Below are positions 8,452 through 16,654 of a stretch of DNA of 64,000 nucleotides, piece after piece. The first letter of the stretch is position 1. Each line of letters begins with the position of its first letter. The stretch covers positions 62,001 to 126,000 of the forward strand of contig JABIWH010000018.1 of NCBI GenBank assembly GCA_018701215.1, in the 5' to 3' direction. Under the pieces are notes generated by a model, which saw nothing but the letters and a program-made list of their open reading frames with translations, ran no database searches and was not told the origin of the DNA. A program made the translations under genes and the position numbers. This DNA comes from Rhodospirillaceae bacterium. Lineage in GTDB: Bacteria; Pseudomonadota; Alphaproteobacteria; GCA-2731375.

Positions 8452-8910
8452 ATGCCTGCCGTGCAAGCCATCACGGAACAGGAGCGGGCGCTGCTGAACA
8501 GCTATCAGCGGGATTTCCCGCTGCAAGCCCGCCCTTACGCGGCCATGGCGGACGCTTTGGGGATGGACGAGGATGCTCTGTTGGCAATGCTGCGGGGCCT
8601 GCAGGAACGCGGTATCCTGGGCCGGGTCGGTGTCACGGTGCGGCCCAACAGCGCCGGCGCCTCCACCCTGGCCGCGCTTGCCGTGCCGCCCGCGCGCCTG
8701 GATGCGGTGGCCGATCAGGTCAGCGCGCTGAAGTCGGTAAATCACAATTACGCCCGCGAACATGACTTTAATCTGTGGTTTGTCCTGACTGCCGCCGATG
8801 ACGCCGGGCTTGACCAGGCCTTGGCCGAAATAGCAAGCACGACCGGCCTGACGCCCATCAAGCTACCGCTGGATGCGGAATACCACATTGATCTGGGGTT
8901 CACCCTATGA
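8452..8910 (+). CDS. nirD: Siroheme decarboxylase subunit NirD
   Basis: The 152-residue protein has the AsnC/Lrp-like fold of the family: a winged-helix half (LLNSYQRDFPLQARPYA) and an effector half with NHNYAREHDFNLWFVL. That NYAREH signature marks the NirD/NirG type. With NirL, NirG and NirH it removes two acetate carboxyls from siroheme to give 12,18-didecarboxysiroheme; these proteins are enzymes, not DNA-binding regulators. The start is the ATG just after the nirF stop; a longer frame reaching back into nirF is an artefact. Its stop overlaps the nirL start as ATGA. Confidence 0.9.
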   Translation: MPAVQAITEQERALLNSYQRDFPLQARPYAAMADALGMDEDALLAMLRGLQERGILGRVGVTVRPNSAGASTLAALAVPPARLDAVADQVSALKSVNHNYAREHDFNLWFVLTAADDAGLDQALAEIASTTGLTPIKLPLDAEYHIDLGFTL

Positions 8911-9410
8911 TCGAAATCGCCGACAAGGATCATCAGCTGCTGGCACGCCTGGCCGACGGTTTGCCCCTGGTATCGCGGCCCTATGCCGAGATGGGAGCTG
9001 AATTGGGCTTGTCGGAAGACGATGTAATCGCCCGTCTGCGCCATCTGGTAGACAGCGGCATCATCCGCCGTTTCGGCCTGATCGTGCGGCATCATGAACT
9101 GGGCTATCGGGCCAACGCCATGTCGGTCTGGGACGTCCCCGACGACGAGGTCGATGCCCTGGGCGCGGATTTGGCCGCCTACCCCTTCGTCACCCTGTGC
9201 TACCGCCGACGCCGCCAGCCGCCGCGCTGGCCCTATAATTTGTTCGCCATGGTGCACGGCAAGGAACGGGCCCATGTGCTGAGCCAGATCGCGCAACTGA
9301 ACGAACAGCTTGGCCTGGAGCATCTGCGCCACCACGTCTTGTTCTCCACCAAGCGCTATAAACAAAGCGCGGCCCGCTTCGGCGACCGCGGCCTGGCGAA
9401 AGCCGGCTGA
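8907..9410 (+). CDS. nirL: Siroheme decarboxylase subunit NirL
   Basis: The 167-residue protein is of the NirL/NirH type: an N-terminal helix-turn-helix-like half, then RRFGLIVRHHELGYRANAMSVW and CYRRRRQPPRWPYNLFAMVHG, where the WxYNLFAMVHG block is diagnostic. It pairs with NirD- or NirG-type subunits in siroheme decarboxylation. Its start overlaps the nirD stop (ATGA) and its stop overlaps the nirG start (TGATG), so the three proteins are probably translated together in fixed proportion. Confidence 0.9.
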   Translation: MIEIADKDHQLLARLADGLPLVSRPYAEMGAELGLSEDDVIARLRHLVDSGIIRRFGLIVRHHELGYRANAMSVWDVPDDEVDALGADLAAYPFVTLCYRRRRQPPRWPYNLFAMVHGKERAHVLSQIAQLNEQLGLEHLRHHVLFSTKRYKQSAARFGDRGLAKAG

Positions 9411-9871
9411 TGACGGAAAAACACCCACTGGACGAGATCGACCGCCGGATCATCAATGGTCTGCAGGGCGGCTTTCCCATCTGTTCTTCACCCTATGCCG
9501 CCGTGGCACATGATATGGGCCTTGCCGAGGATGACCTGCTGCGCCGTTTGCAGCGTCTGCGCACGGATGGTTTGTTGAGCCGTTTTGGACCCATGTATCA
9601 CGCCGAAAAACTCGGCGGTGCCCTGACCCTGGCCGCGATCTCCGTGCCCGAGGACCGCTATGATGCGGTGGCCGAGCAGGTCAATGCCCACGCCGAGGTC
9701 GCTCACAATTACGCCCGTGAACATCAACTGAATATGTGGTTTGTTCTGGCAACGGAACAATTATCCCGGATCGACGAAGTGATCGCGGAGATCGAAGCGG
9801 AAACCGGCCTGAAGGTCTACAACATGCCGAAGAAGGAAGAGTTCTTTATCGGCCTGAGATTTGAAGCATGA
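9410..9871 (+). CDS. nirG: Siroheme decarboxylase subunit NirG
   Basis: The 153-residue protein is a paralogue of NirD, sharing SRFGPMYHAEKLGGALTLAA and AHNYAREHQLNMWFVLAT. It is the third of the four-gene decarboxylase block. Having four separate genes in the order D-L-G-H matches Pseudomonas aeruginosa; some other denitrifiers have fused versions. The assignment of G rather than D rests on order. Confidence 0.88.
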   Translation: MTEKHPLDEIDRRIINGLQGGFPICSSPYAAVAHDMGLAEDDLLRRLQRLRTDGLLSRFGPMYHAEKLGGALTLAAISVPEDRYDAVAEQVNAHAEVAHNYAREHQLNMWFVLATEQLSRIDEVIAEIEAETGLKVYNMPKKEEFFIGLRFEA

Positions 9872-9881
9872 GGTTCGAGGC

Positions 9882-10376
9882 ATGAGCGAAAGCAGCGATC
9901 TCCTGGACGAAACCGACCGGCGCATCATCGTCGCCACCCAGGGCGGCCTGCCGCTGGTGGCGGAACCCTATGGGGCGGTGGCGGATGAGTTGGGCCTGGA
10001 TGTTGATGATGTCATGGCGCGCATGCAACGGATGCTGGACGGCGGCCTGATCCGCCGCATCGGCGCCGTGCCGAACCATTACGCCCTGGGCTATCGCGCC
10101 AACGGCATGTCGGTCTGGGATGTCCCGGATGAAGACATCTCGGAGATCGGGAAAATGGTGGGGGATTTGGATTTCGTCTCGCACTGCTATCATCGGCCCC
10201 GGCATTTGCCGTACTGGAGCTATAACCTGTTTGCCATGGTGCATGGCCGGGACCGGGATGAAGTATCGGACAAAGTTGAACGGATCGCAAAGTTGATGGG
10301 GATCAAGGACCGCAGGCACGAGATTTTATACTCTCACCGCATCCTGAAAAAGACGGGTTTGCGTTTCACGGCCTGA
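9882..10376 (+). CDS. nirH: Siroheme decarboxylase subunit NirH
   Basis: The 164-residue paralogue of NirL carries RRIGAVPNHYALGYRANGMSVW and CYHRPRHLPYWSYNLFAMVHG. I chose the ATG at 9882, preceded by GAGG-type ribosome sites; a TTG seven codons upstream would overlap nirG. It completes the siroheme decarboxylase set. NirJ follows after 52 bases. Confidence 0.88.
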   Translation: MSESSDLLDETDRRIIVATQGGLPLVAEPYGAVADELGLDVDDVMARMQRMLDGGLIRRIGAVPNHYALGYRANGMSVWDVPDEDISEIGKMVGDLDFVSHCYHRPRHLPYWSYNLFAMVHGRDRDEVSDKVERIAKLMGIKDRRHEILYSHRILKKTGLRFTA

Positions 10377-10428
10377 GATCGAGTGAAAAGGCCGCAGGGA
10401 TAAACCGAATAAATTTGGGGACACATTC

Positions 10429-11655
10429 ATGTTTCGTATTAGTCAATATATGCGCGAAATAGCTTCGCCCACACCGTTGCCCGCACCCGGTGCGCCAAAG
10501 CGTGGACCGTCCGGGCCGGTGGTGATCTGGAATTTGATCCGGCGCTGCAATCTCAATTGCAAGCATTGCTATTCCATTTCCGCCGACACCGACTTCGCCG
10601 GCGAGTTGAGCACGGGTGAAATCTTCACCGTGATGACAGACCTGCGCGGCTTCGGCGTGCCGGTATTGATCCTCTCGGGCGGCGAGCCGCTGTTGCGCCC
10701 GGACATTTTTGAAATTTCGGCCAAGGCCAAGGAGATGGGGTTCTACGTCGGCCTGTCGTCGAACGGAACCTTGATCAATGACGGCAATATCGAAGCCATC
10801 AAAGCGGCCAACTACAACTATGTGGGCGTTTCCCTGGACGGCATTGGCGCCACCCACGATGCCTTTCGCCGTAAAGAGGGCGCTTATGACACCTCGCTGG
10901 CCGGCGTGCGGTTGTGCCTGGAGGCCGGGATCAAGGTCGGCCTGCGCTTTACCATGACCATGGATAATGCCCACGAGCTGCCCAACATGCTGTCCCTGGT
11001 CGAGGCCGAGAAAATCGATAAATTCTATCTCTCCCACCTGAATTATGCCGGGCGGGGTAACCGCAACCGGGCCGACGATGCCCAGCATGCCAACACCCGG
11101 GAAGCCATGGACCTGATGTTTGATACCGCCTGGGATCATGTCGAACGCGGCCTGGATACGGAATTCGTCTCCGGCAACAACGATGCCGACGGTGTCTACC
11201 TGCTGTTCTGGCTGCAAAAACGCTTCCCCGACCGGCCCGAGCTGTTGGCCCACATGCGGGCTAAGCTGGCACTGTGGGGCGGCAATTCATCCGGCGTCAA
11301 CGTCGCCAATATCGACAACCTGGGCAATGTGCATCCCGATACCATGTGGTGGCATTACGATCTGGGCAATGTGCGCCAGCGGCCATTTTCCGAGATCTGG
11401 GTGGATACTTCCGATCCCATCATGGCCGGCTTGAAACAAAGCCCGCGCCAGATCAAAGGCCGTTGCGGCGCCTGCCAGTATTTCGATATCTGCGCCGGCA
11501 ACACCCGCGTGCGCGCCCTGCAATTGACCGGCGATGCCTGGGCCGAGGACCCCGCCTGTTATCTGAACGATCAGGAAATCGGTATCGAGGACGGCGGTGA
11601 ACGGCTGGCGGTAACGCCCTATACGCGGGAGAGCCAACGTGCGTTGGGTCTATAG
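10429..11655 (+). CDS. nirJ: Radical SAM heme d1 biosynthesis protein NirJ
   Basis: The 408-residue protein has the radical-SAM cluster motif CNLNCKHCY about 40 residues in, the SAM-binding ILSGGEPLLRPD block, and a C-terminal cysteine-rich region (CGACQYFDICAGN and a later Cys near the end) that binds a second iron-sulfur cluster in SPASM-like fashion. NirJ replaces two propionate side chains of didecarboxysiroheme by oxo groups. A GGGGAC ribosome site precedes the ATG. It overlaps nirN by 17 bases. Confidence 0.93.
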   Translation: MFRISQYMREIASPTPLPAPGAPKRGPSGPVVIWNLIRRCNLNCKHCYSISADTDFAGELSTGEIFTVMTDLRGFGVPVLILSGGEPLLRPDIFEISAKAKEMGFYVGLSSNGTLINDGNIEAIKAANYNYVGVSLDGIGATHDAFRRKEGAYDTSLAGVRLCLEAGIKVGLRFTMTMDNAHELPNMLSLVEAEKIDKFYLSHLNYAGRGNRNRADDAQHANTREAMDLMFDTAWDHVERGLDTEFVSGNNDADGVYLLFWLQKRFPDRPELLAHMRAKLALWGGNSSGVNVANIDNLGNVHPDTMWWHYDLGNVRQRPFSEIWVDTSDPIMAGLKQSPRQIKGRCGACQYFDICAGNTRVRALQLTGDAWAEDPACYLNDQEIGIEDGGERLAVTPYTRESQRALGL

Positions 11656-13228
11656 CATTGCCCTATTGCTGGGTGGTTTGAATTCAACGGCGGCGCTGGC
11701 CAGCCAAGCCCAGCCCGAGGCAGCAGCTGCCAACGCGCCCGCGCTGTACACCAAACATTGCGCCGAATGCCACGGCGCCGATCGCCTGGGGCGGATCGGG
11801 CCGGCGTTGCTGCCACAAAACCTGCGCCGCCTGCGCCAGCCCAAGGCGGTCAAGGTCATTACCAAGGGCCGTATCGCCACCCAGATGCCCGGCTTCGGCG
11901 AGGTTCTGAACCAAAACGAAATCGCTTCCCTGGCCAAACTGATCTACACCCCCCTCGCAACGCGCCCCGTATGGGGCAAGGCCGAGATCGAGGCCAGCCG
12001 GGTGGTCGAGAAAGATGCTCTGAACCTGCCGAACAAGCCAGTCTTCAAGGCCGATCCCTTGAACCTGTTCGTGGTGGTGGAAACCGGCGATCATCACGCG
12101 AGTATCCTGGATGGCGACAGTTTCGAAAGACTGCACCGTTTCCCGACCCGCTTTGCCCTGCATGGCGGGCCGAAATTTTCGCCGAAAGGCCGTTTTGTCT
12201 ATTTCGGCTCCCGCGATGGCTGGGTCTCCAAGTACGATCTGTATAATTTCCGCCTGGTGGCGGAGGTCCGCGCCGGCATCAATATGCGTAACATCGCCAT
12301 CTCCGCCGATGGTAAATACCTGGCGGCGGCGAATTATCTGCCGCATTCCATCGTGCTGTTGGACGCCCATGATCTCTCGCTGATGAAGCTGTTGCCGGTG
12401 CTGGATTATTTCAAGAAAAAAACCTCGCGGGTTTCCGCTGTCTATCAGGCCCGCCCGCGCAATTCCTTTATCGCCGCCCTGAAGGACGTACCCGAGATCT
12501 GGGAGATCTCGACCGATCCCAACGCCCCGCCCGTGGTCACCGGCCTGGCCCATAGTAATGAGCAAGGCCATGAAGAGACCCTGACAAACGCCAACAAGGG
12601 CCTGTTCGCCCTGCGCCGGATCCTGATCAAGGAACCCTTGGACGATTTCTTCTTTGATCCGCCCTACCGCAACCTGATCGGCTCGTCACGAGACGGCAAA
12701 CATGGCGTGGTGGTCAACCTGAACGTGGGCAAGGTGATCCGCAGCGTCGGCCTGCCCGGCCTGCCGCATCTCGGCTCCGGCATCACCTGGGAATGGCAGG
12801 GCCGGCCGGTGATGGCGACGCCGCATCTGCGCGGTGGCCGGGTCTCCGTGATCGACATGCAGGAATGGAAAGTCATCAAGAGTATCGAGACCAAGGGACC
12901 GGGATTTTTCATGCGCGGCCATGAGAACAGCCCCTACGCCTGGGTCGACGTATTCTTTGGCCCGAACCGGGATCTGATGCATATCATCGATACCCGCAGC
13001 CTGGAGATCATCAAGACCCTGCGGCCGGCGCCGGGCAAGACCGCCGCCCATGTGGAATTTACCCGCGATGGTTCCCACGCCCTGGTATCGATCTGGGACA
13101 TGGACGGGGCCCTGGTGGTCTATGACGCCAAGACCCTGCAGGAAGTAAAACGCATCCCCATGGTTAAGCCGTCGGGTAAATACAATGTCTTCAACAAGAT
13201 CACCCTGTCGGCGGGAACCTCCCACTAG
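11639..13228 (+). CDS. nirN: c-type cytochrome / d1-like protein NirN
   Basis: The 529-residue protein starts at a GTG inside the end of nirJ. A signal peptide (SIALLLGGLNSTAALA) is followed by a cytochrome c domain with CAECH at residues 40-44, then a d1-type propeller related to NirS and NirF. NirN is known to catalyse the last dehydrogenation of the d1 precursor and to hand heme d1 to NirS in the periplasm. NirS and NirN both sit in this cluster, so they are easily confused. The call NirN rests on position, on the longer linker, and on poor match around the NirS catalytic histidines. Confidence 0.9.
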   Translation: MRWVYSIALLLGGLNSTAALASQAQPEAAAANAPALYTKHCAECHGADRLGRIGPALLPQNLRRLRQPKAVKVITKGRIATQMPGFGEVLNQNEIASLAKLIYTPLATRPVWGKAEIEASRVVEKDALNLPNKPVFKADPLNLFVVVETGDHHASILDGDSFERLHRFPTRFALHGGPKFSPKGRFVYFGSRDGWVSKYDLYNFRLVAEVRAGINMRNIAISADGKYLAAANYLPHSIVLLDAHDLSLMKLLPVLDYFKKKTSRVSAVYQARPRNSFIAALKDVPEIWEISTDPNAPPVVTGLAHSNEQGHEETLTNANKGLFALRRILIKEPLDDFFFDPPYRNLIGSSRDGKHGVVVNLNVGKVIRSVGLPGLPHLGSGITWEWQGRPVMATPHLRGGRVSVIDMQEWKVIKSIETKGPGFFMRGHENSPYAWVDVFFGPNRDLMHIIDTRSLEIIKTLRPAPGKTAAHVEFTRDGSHALVSIWDMDGALVVYDAKTLQEVKRIPMVKPSGKYNVFNKITLSAGTSH

Positions 13229-13242
13229 GGGCCAGGATAGGA

Positions 13243-13992
13243 ATGAATAGGAATGAGGGCGGCGGCGGCGACAGCCTGCTGATCGTGGTTGGTCATGGCA
13301 CGGGCACGGCGGCGGGTGATGCCACGCTGCATGCCTTGGCGGCCAAATTGGCGGCCTCCGGTAATTTTGATCAGGTCAGGGCGGCGGTCCTGCGCGGTAC
13401 GCCGGCGCTCGTTGATGTTCTAAGCCAGCTTGACGCCGGGCCAGGCGGTCAATTGCCCTGCCTGCTGCCATTCATGATGAGTGATGGCGTGACCTTCCGT
13501 CGGCGCCTGATGGAGGCCATGGCCCATATTCCAAGTCCGCATAGGCCGCTTTTATATCCCCCCCTTGGCTTGAACCCCGGTCTGGCCCAATTGATCGCCA
13601 GGCGGGGTAAAAAGGCGGCCGATGCAGCAGCCTGGGCGGCGGCGGATTGCCGTCTGCTCTTGATTGCCCATGGCTCGCTGCGGGATCCGGCCTCGGCCCA
13701 GGCCGCGCGGGCGCACCAGGAACGTATTGCCGCCCAGCATGAATTTGCCACAGTCGAGGTCGCGTTTCTCGATCAAGCACCGCATTTGGACGACGTTCTG
13801 GCCCAGACTGGCAGCCCTTTGCTTGGTGTCGGTCTATTCGCGGGCGAGGGGCGGCATGGCGCCGATGATATGAACCAGGCTTTTGCCCTGGCCGCCTGCC
13901 CAGCCCGCTATTGCGGCACCATTGGCGGTGATGACGGCTTGGCCACCCTGGCCGTCGGACACTTGAAATCCGCCCCCCAATCGAACCTGTAG
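13243..13992 (+). CDS. CbiX/SirB-type sirohydrochlorin chelatase
   Basis: The 249-residue protein consists of two similar halves, each beginning with the strand-His-Gly of the class-II chelatase fold: LLIVVGHGTG near residue 15 and LLLIAHGSLRDP near residue 143. This is the CbiX/SirB pattern (insertion of iron or cobalt into sirohydrochlorin). It is the last gene of the nir run, 14 bases after nirN. I infer it inserts Fe(II) to make siroheme for NirDLGH. No precorrin-2 dehydrogenase is seen nearby, so that step must come from elsewhere. Metal choice cannot be read from sequence. Confidence 0.8.
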   Translation: MNRNEGGGGDSLLIVVGHGTGTAAGDATLHALAAKLAASGNFDQVRAAVLRGTPALVDVLSQLDAGPGGQLPCLLPFMMSDGVTFRRRLMEAMAHIPSPHRPLLYPPLGLNPGLAQLIARRGKKAADAAAWAAADCRLLLIAHGSLRDPASAQAARAHQERIAAQHEFATVEVAFLDQAPHLDDVLAQTGSPLLGVGLFAGEGRHGADDMNQAFALAACPARYCGTIGGDDGLATLAVGHLKSAPQSNL

Positions 13993-14028
13993 CTCGGCCT
14001 GAAGTAGCCCCGCGCATTGTCCTGATCT

Positions 14029-14042
14029 TTGACGCGGGTCAA
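14029..14042. promoter_or_regulatory. Perfect FNR/Nnr box upstream of hemerythrin gene
   Basis: TTGACGCGGGTCAA is a perfect TTGAC-N4-GTCAA palindrome. Its centre is about 60 bases before the hemerythrin start. With the site at -41.5, transcription would begin near 14077, and an AT-rich AATAACTT lies where a -10 element should be. It closely matches the nirS box, so the same Crp/Fnr-family regulator probably acts on both. Confidence 0.78.
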
Positions 14043-14095
14043 GGCGTCAAAGCGCACTTAAGAATAACTTTACGCTGGAAGCAGGAGGTGGCGGA

Positions 14096-14689
14096 TTGGT
14101 TAAGAATTCAAAAACTGAAAAGCCGCGCAAGCGGGAACCACTGGTCCTGGAACTGATTCCAGAGAACCTGTTGCGCGAGCCCATCGAGTATATTTTCGCC
14201 GATCACTACCGCATGCGCCAAATCATCGCCACCATGGACAGATTTCTAATCGAAGGTATCTATGCCCAAGCGCCGGTCGACGATGACGTCATCGCCGACA
14301 TGGCGGTCATCGAGGCCTATCTGCGTACCGAGCTGCCGCCACACATCGCCGACGAGGAAGAAGATCTGTTCCCCTGTCTGCAGCGGCGCAGTCCAGGTGA
14401 CCACGAGACAAAACAGATCCTGGCCACCTTGCATCAGGAGCACGAGGAAGACTTTGCCCTGTTGCCATCGCTTATCGCCGGCCATGAGGATTTGCTGGCC
14501 GCCAGGCCGGTGGCCGCGCGGGAGCTGTTTGAAACTTCCGTCGTCCGCTTCGTGGAAACCCAGCGGCGGCACGTTATCTGGGAGAATAATATTGTTCTGC
14601 CCCTGGCCCGGCGCCGTCTCAGCGCCGAGGACATGGAAAAAATCGGCCGCAAAATGGCGGCCCGCCGGGGCCTCGAATATCCGGCCTAG
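14096..14689 (+). CDS. Hemerythrin-domain protein
   Basis: The 197-residue protein is a single four-helix hemerythrin HHE domain. Candidate di-iron ligands are the His in FADHYRMRQ, HIADEEEDLF, LHQEHEED and RRHVIWENNIVLP. Such proteins bind oxygen or NO, or repair or store iron under nitrosative stress. I chose a TTG start because a strong GGAGG lies seven bases before it. No other start in this frame fits. The perfect Nnr box upstream makes a role during nitrite respiration likely. It is followed after 39 bases by a histidine kinase gene, probably co-transcribed. Confidence 0.82.
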   Translation: MVKNSKTEKPRKREPLVLELIPENLLREPIEYIFADHYRMRQIIATMDRFLIEGIYAQAPVDDDVIADMAVIEAYLRTELPPHIADEEEDLFPCLQRRSPGDHETKQILATLHQEHEEDFALLPSLIAGHEDLLAARPVAARELFETSVVRFVETQRRHVIWENNIVLPLARRRLSAEDMEKIGRKMAARRGLEYPA

Positions 14690-14728
14690 CGCTCGTTTTA
14701 CGGCTGCCAAAGCTATATAATCGCAGAA

Positions 14729-16654
14729 ATGAACAAGTCTCTTCCTGAAAACAGCGTTTCCACTGGTGTAATCGGCCGGTTTTTGCGGCTGTTCGTGCCC
14801 GTCGCCGTTATCTGTGTCGGCGGGGCGATTATCCTGTTTCGTTCGGAATTGGATGCCGACCTGACAAAAATTCGCGCCTCGGAAACCATGTCCGTGCAGC
14901 TGGGCGTCAGCTCGATTGGCCGTGTGGTGCAGGCGATCACCCGAGATGCCGCGTATCTGGCGGCCCAGGGGCGGCTGCTGGATGAGGTGTCCGGCATCGC
15001 GGCGGACGAAGACGGCTATCTTGCCGCGGACTGGCTGACCTTTTCCCGGACCAAGGGGATCTATGATCAAATTCGCCTGCTTGATGCGACCGGCCAGGAA
15101 CGTGAACGGGTAAACTATAATAATGGCTACCCGGCCAGTGTTCCGAAGGAGAAACTGCAGAACAAGGGGAAGCGTTACTATTTCACCGACACCATCAAGC
15201 TGAACCGCGGCGAGTTCTTTATTTCGCCGCTGGATCTCAACATCGAAGGCGGCAAGGTCGAGATGCCGGTGAAGCCGATGATCCGGATCGGCACCCCGGT
15301 TTTTGACCGGCAGGGACGGAAACGCGGCGTTGTCCTGTTGAACTATTTTGGCGGCAGGATGCTCGGGGAATTTGACCGCAGCATGGGGGCGGACCATTCC
15401 AGGGCCTGGTTGCTCAATGGCCAGGGATATTGGCTGAAGGGGCCATCGGATGATCTGGAATGGGGCTTCATGCGGCAACGGCCCAAGGCATCCATGGCGC
15501 AGCTCTACCCGGAGGCTTGGCAACGGATGCTGGCCGCGGACAAGGGGCAGTTCGAGAATGAGCAGGGCCTTTGGACCTTCGCCACCGCCGTTCCACTGAT
15601 CGAGGGGCAAAAGACCTCTTCCGGCACCCACGAAGCCTTTGCACCCAGCCGATCCGAGTTGGAAAGCCGGGATTATTTCTGGAAAGCGGCGCTTTTGCTG
15701 CCCCGGGAAGCCTATCGGGCCTCCATGTGGCAGACCGGCATCAATATATTCGCGGCGACCGCCATCCTGCTCGCGGGCCTGTTTTTTGGCTGCTGGCGCC
15801 TGGCCAGTGCCTGGGTGCGCCAGGAGCGGGCCGAGGCGGAGGTGCGGCGGGTCAACCAGGGCCTGGAAGTCATGGTGGATGCGCGGACGGAGGAGCTGCG
15901 GACGAAGAACGATGAACTGGAAAGCCTGATATATGTGGTCTCGCACGACCTGCGCGCACCGCTGCTGAAATTCCAGGAATTCAGCGCCTTGTTCGAGAAA
16001 TTGGTCCGCAACGTCGAGGGCCGCCTGAAGGAAGGCGAGCCATCCATCCAAGAACTGGAAACGATCGCCGCGCAGCTTGGCGGGCAAATCCCCGCCGCGT
16101 TGCATACGATGCTTGAGAATACGGATCGGATGTACCCTCTGGTGAACGGCTTGCATCATATTTCACGCGCCAACCGGGCCATCCTTGATATTCAGCCCCA
16201 GGATATGAACGCCATGTTGGCGAAAATTGCCGCCAAGCTGGAGGTCGAGCTAACGGATACGGGCGGCGCGATTGAAGTCGCCCAATTGCCCCCTTGCATG
16301 GGCGATACGGCGCATTTGGAGATGGTTTTCACCAATCTGCTTGGCAACGCCATTAAGTACCGCCATCCCGACCGCCCCCCCGCCGTGCGGGTGTCGGGCG
16401 AAGTGAAGGATGGCCGCGCGGTCTATGAGATTTCGGACAACGGTGCCGGATTTGCCGCCGAACATTGCCAGCATGTTTGGGATCTATTCTATCGCCGGGT
16501 TCTGATGGGCGAGACGGAAGGCCAAGGTCTCGATTTGACCCTGGTCCGGCGCATCATCGAGCGCCATCACGGACGGATATCCCTGGAATCCGAAGAAGGC
16601 GCCGGCAGCCGGTTTATTGTCGCCCTGCCACCGGCGGTAAAATCTACAGAATAA
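14729..16654 (+). CDS. Orphan sensor histidine kinase downstream of hemerythrin
   Basis: The 641-residue membrane kinase has one transmembrane helix near residues 15-35, a large periplasmic sensor domain of about 300 residues resembling double-Cache, a second helix near 345-365, a coiled linker, then HisKA with VVSHDLRAPL and an HATPase domain (NLLGNAIKYR N-box, DNGAGF G1). The G2 box reads EGQGLDL rather than the usual GxGLGL, so ATP-lid function may be altered. No response regulator is adjacent. It is probably in the Nnr-controlled transcript with the hemerythrin. Its stop overlaps the convergent hslU stop by 11 bases. Confidence 0.85.
   Translation: MNKSLPENSVSTGVIGRFLRLFVPVAVICVGGAIILFRSELDADLTKIRASETMSVQLGVSSIGRVVQAITRDAAYLAAQGRLLDEVSGIAADEDGYLAADWLTFSRTKGIYDQIRLLDATGQERERVNYNNGYPASVPKEKLQNKGKRYYFTDTIKLNRGEFFISPLDLNIEGGKVEMPVKPMIRIGTPVFDRQGRKRGVVLLNYFGGRMLGEFDRSMGADHSRAWLLNGQGYWLKGPSDDLEWGFMRQRPKASMAQLYPEAWQRMLAADKGQFENEQGLWTFATAVPLIEGQKTSSGTHEAFAPSRSELESRDYFWKAALLLPREAYRASMWQTGINIFAATAILLAGLFFGCWRLASAWVRQERAEAEVRRVNQGLEVMVDARTEELRTKNDELESLIYVVSHDLRAPLLKFQEFSALFEKLVRNVEGRLKEGEPSIQELETIAAQLGGQIPAALHTMLENTDRMYPLVNGLHHISRANRAILDIQPQDMNAMLAKIAAKLEVELTDTGGAIEVAQLPPCMGDTAHLEMVFTNLLGNAIKYRHPDRPPAVRVSGEVKDGRAVYEISDNGAGFAAEHCQHVWDLFYRRVLMGETEGQGLDLTLVRRIIERHHGRISLESEEGAGSRFIVALPPAVKSTE

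Noticed and set aside
11639..13228. A second nirS
   Set aside because: Position after nirJ, a GTG start overlapping nirJ, and weak match at the NirS catalytic histidines all favour NirN.
14246..16159. A 637-codon leftward frame opposite the hemerythrin and kinase genes
   Set aside because: It is a high-GC shadow of the kinase gene with no recognisable domain, while the opposite strand has complete motifs.
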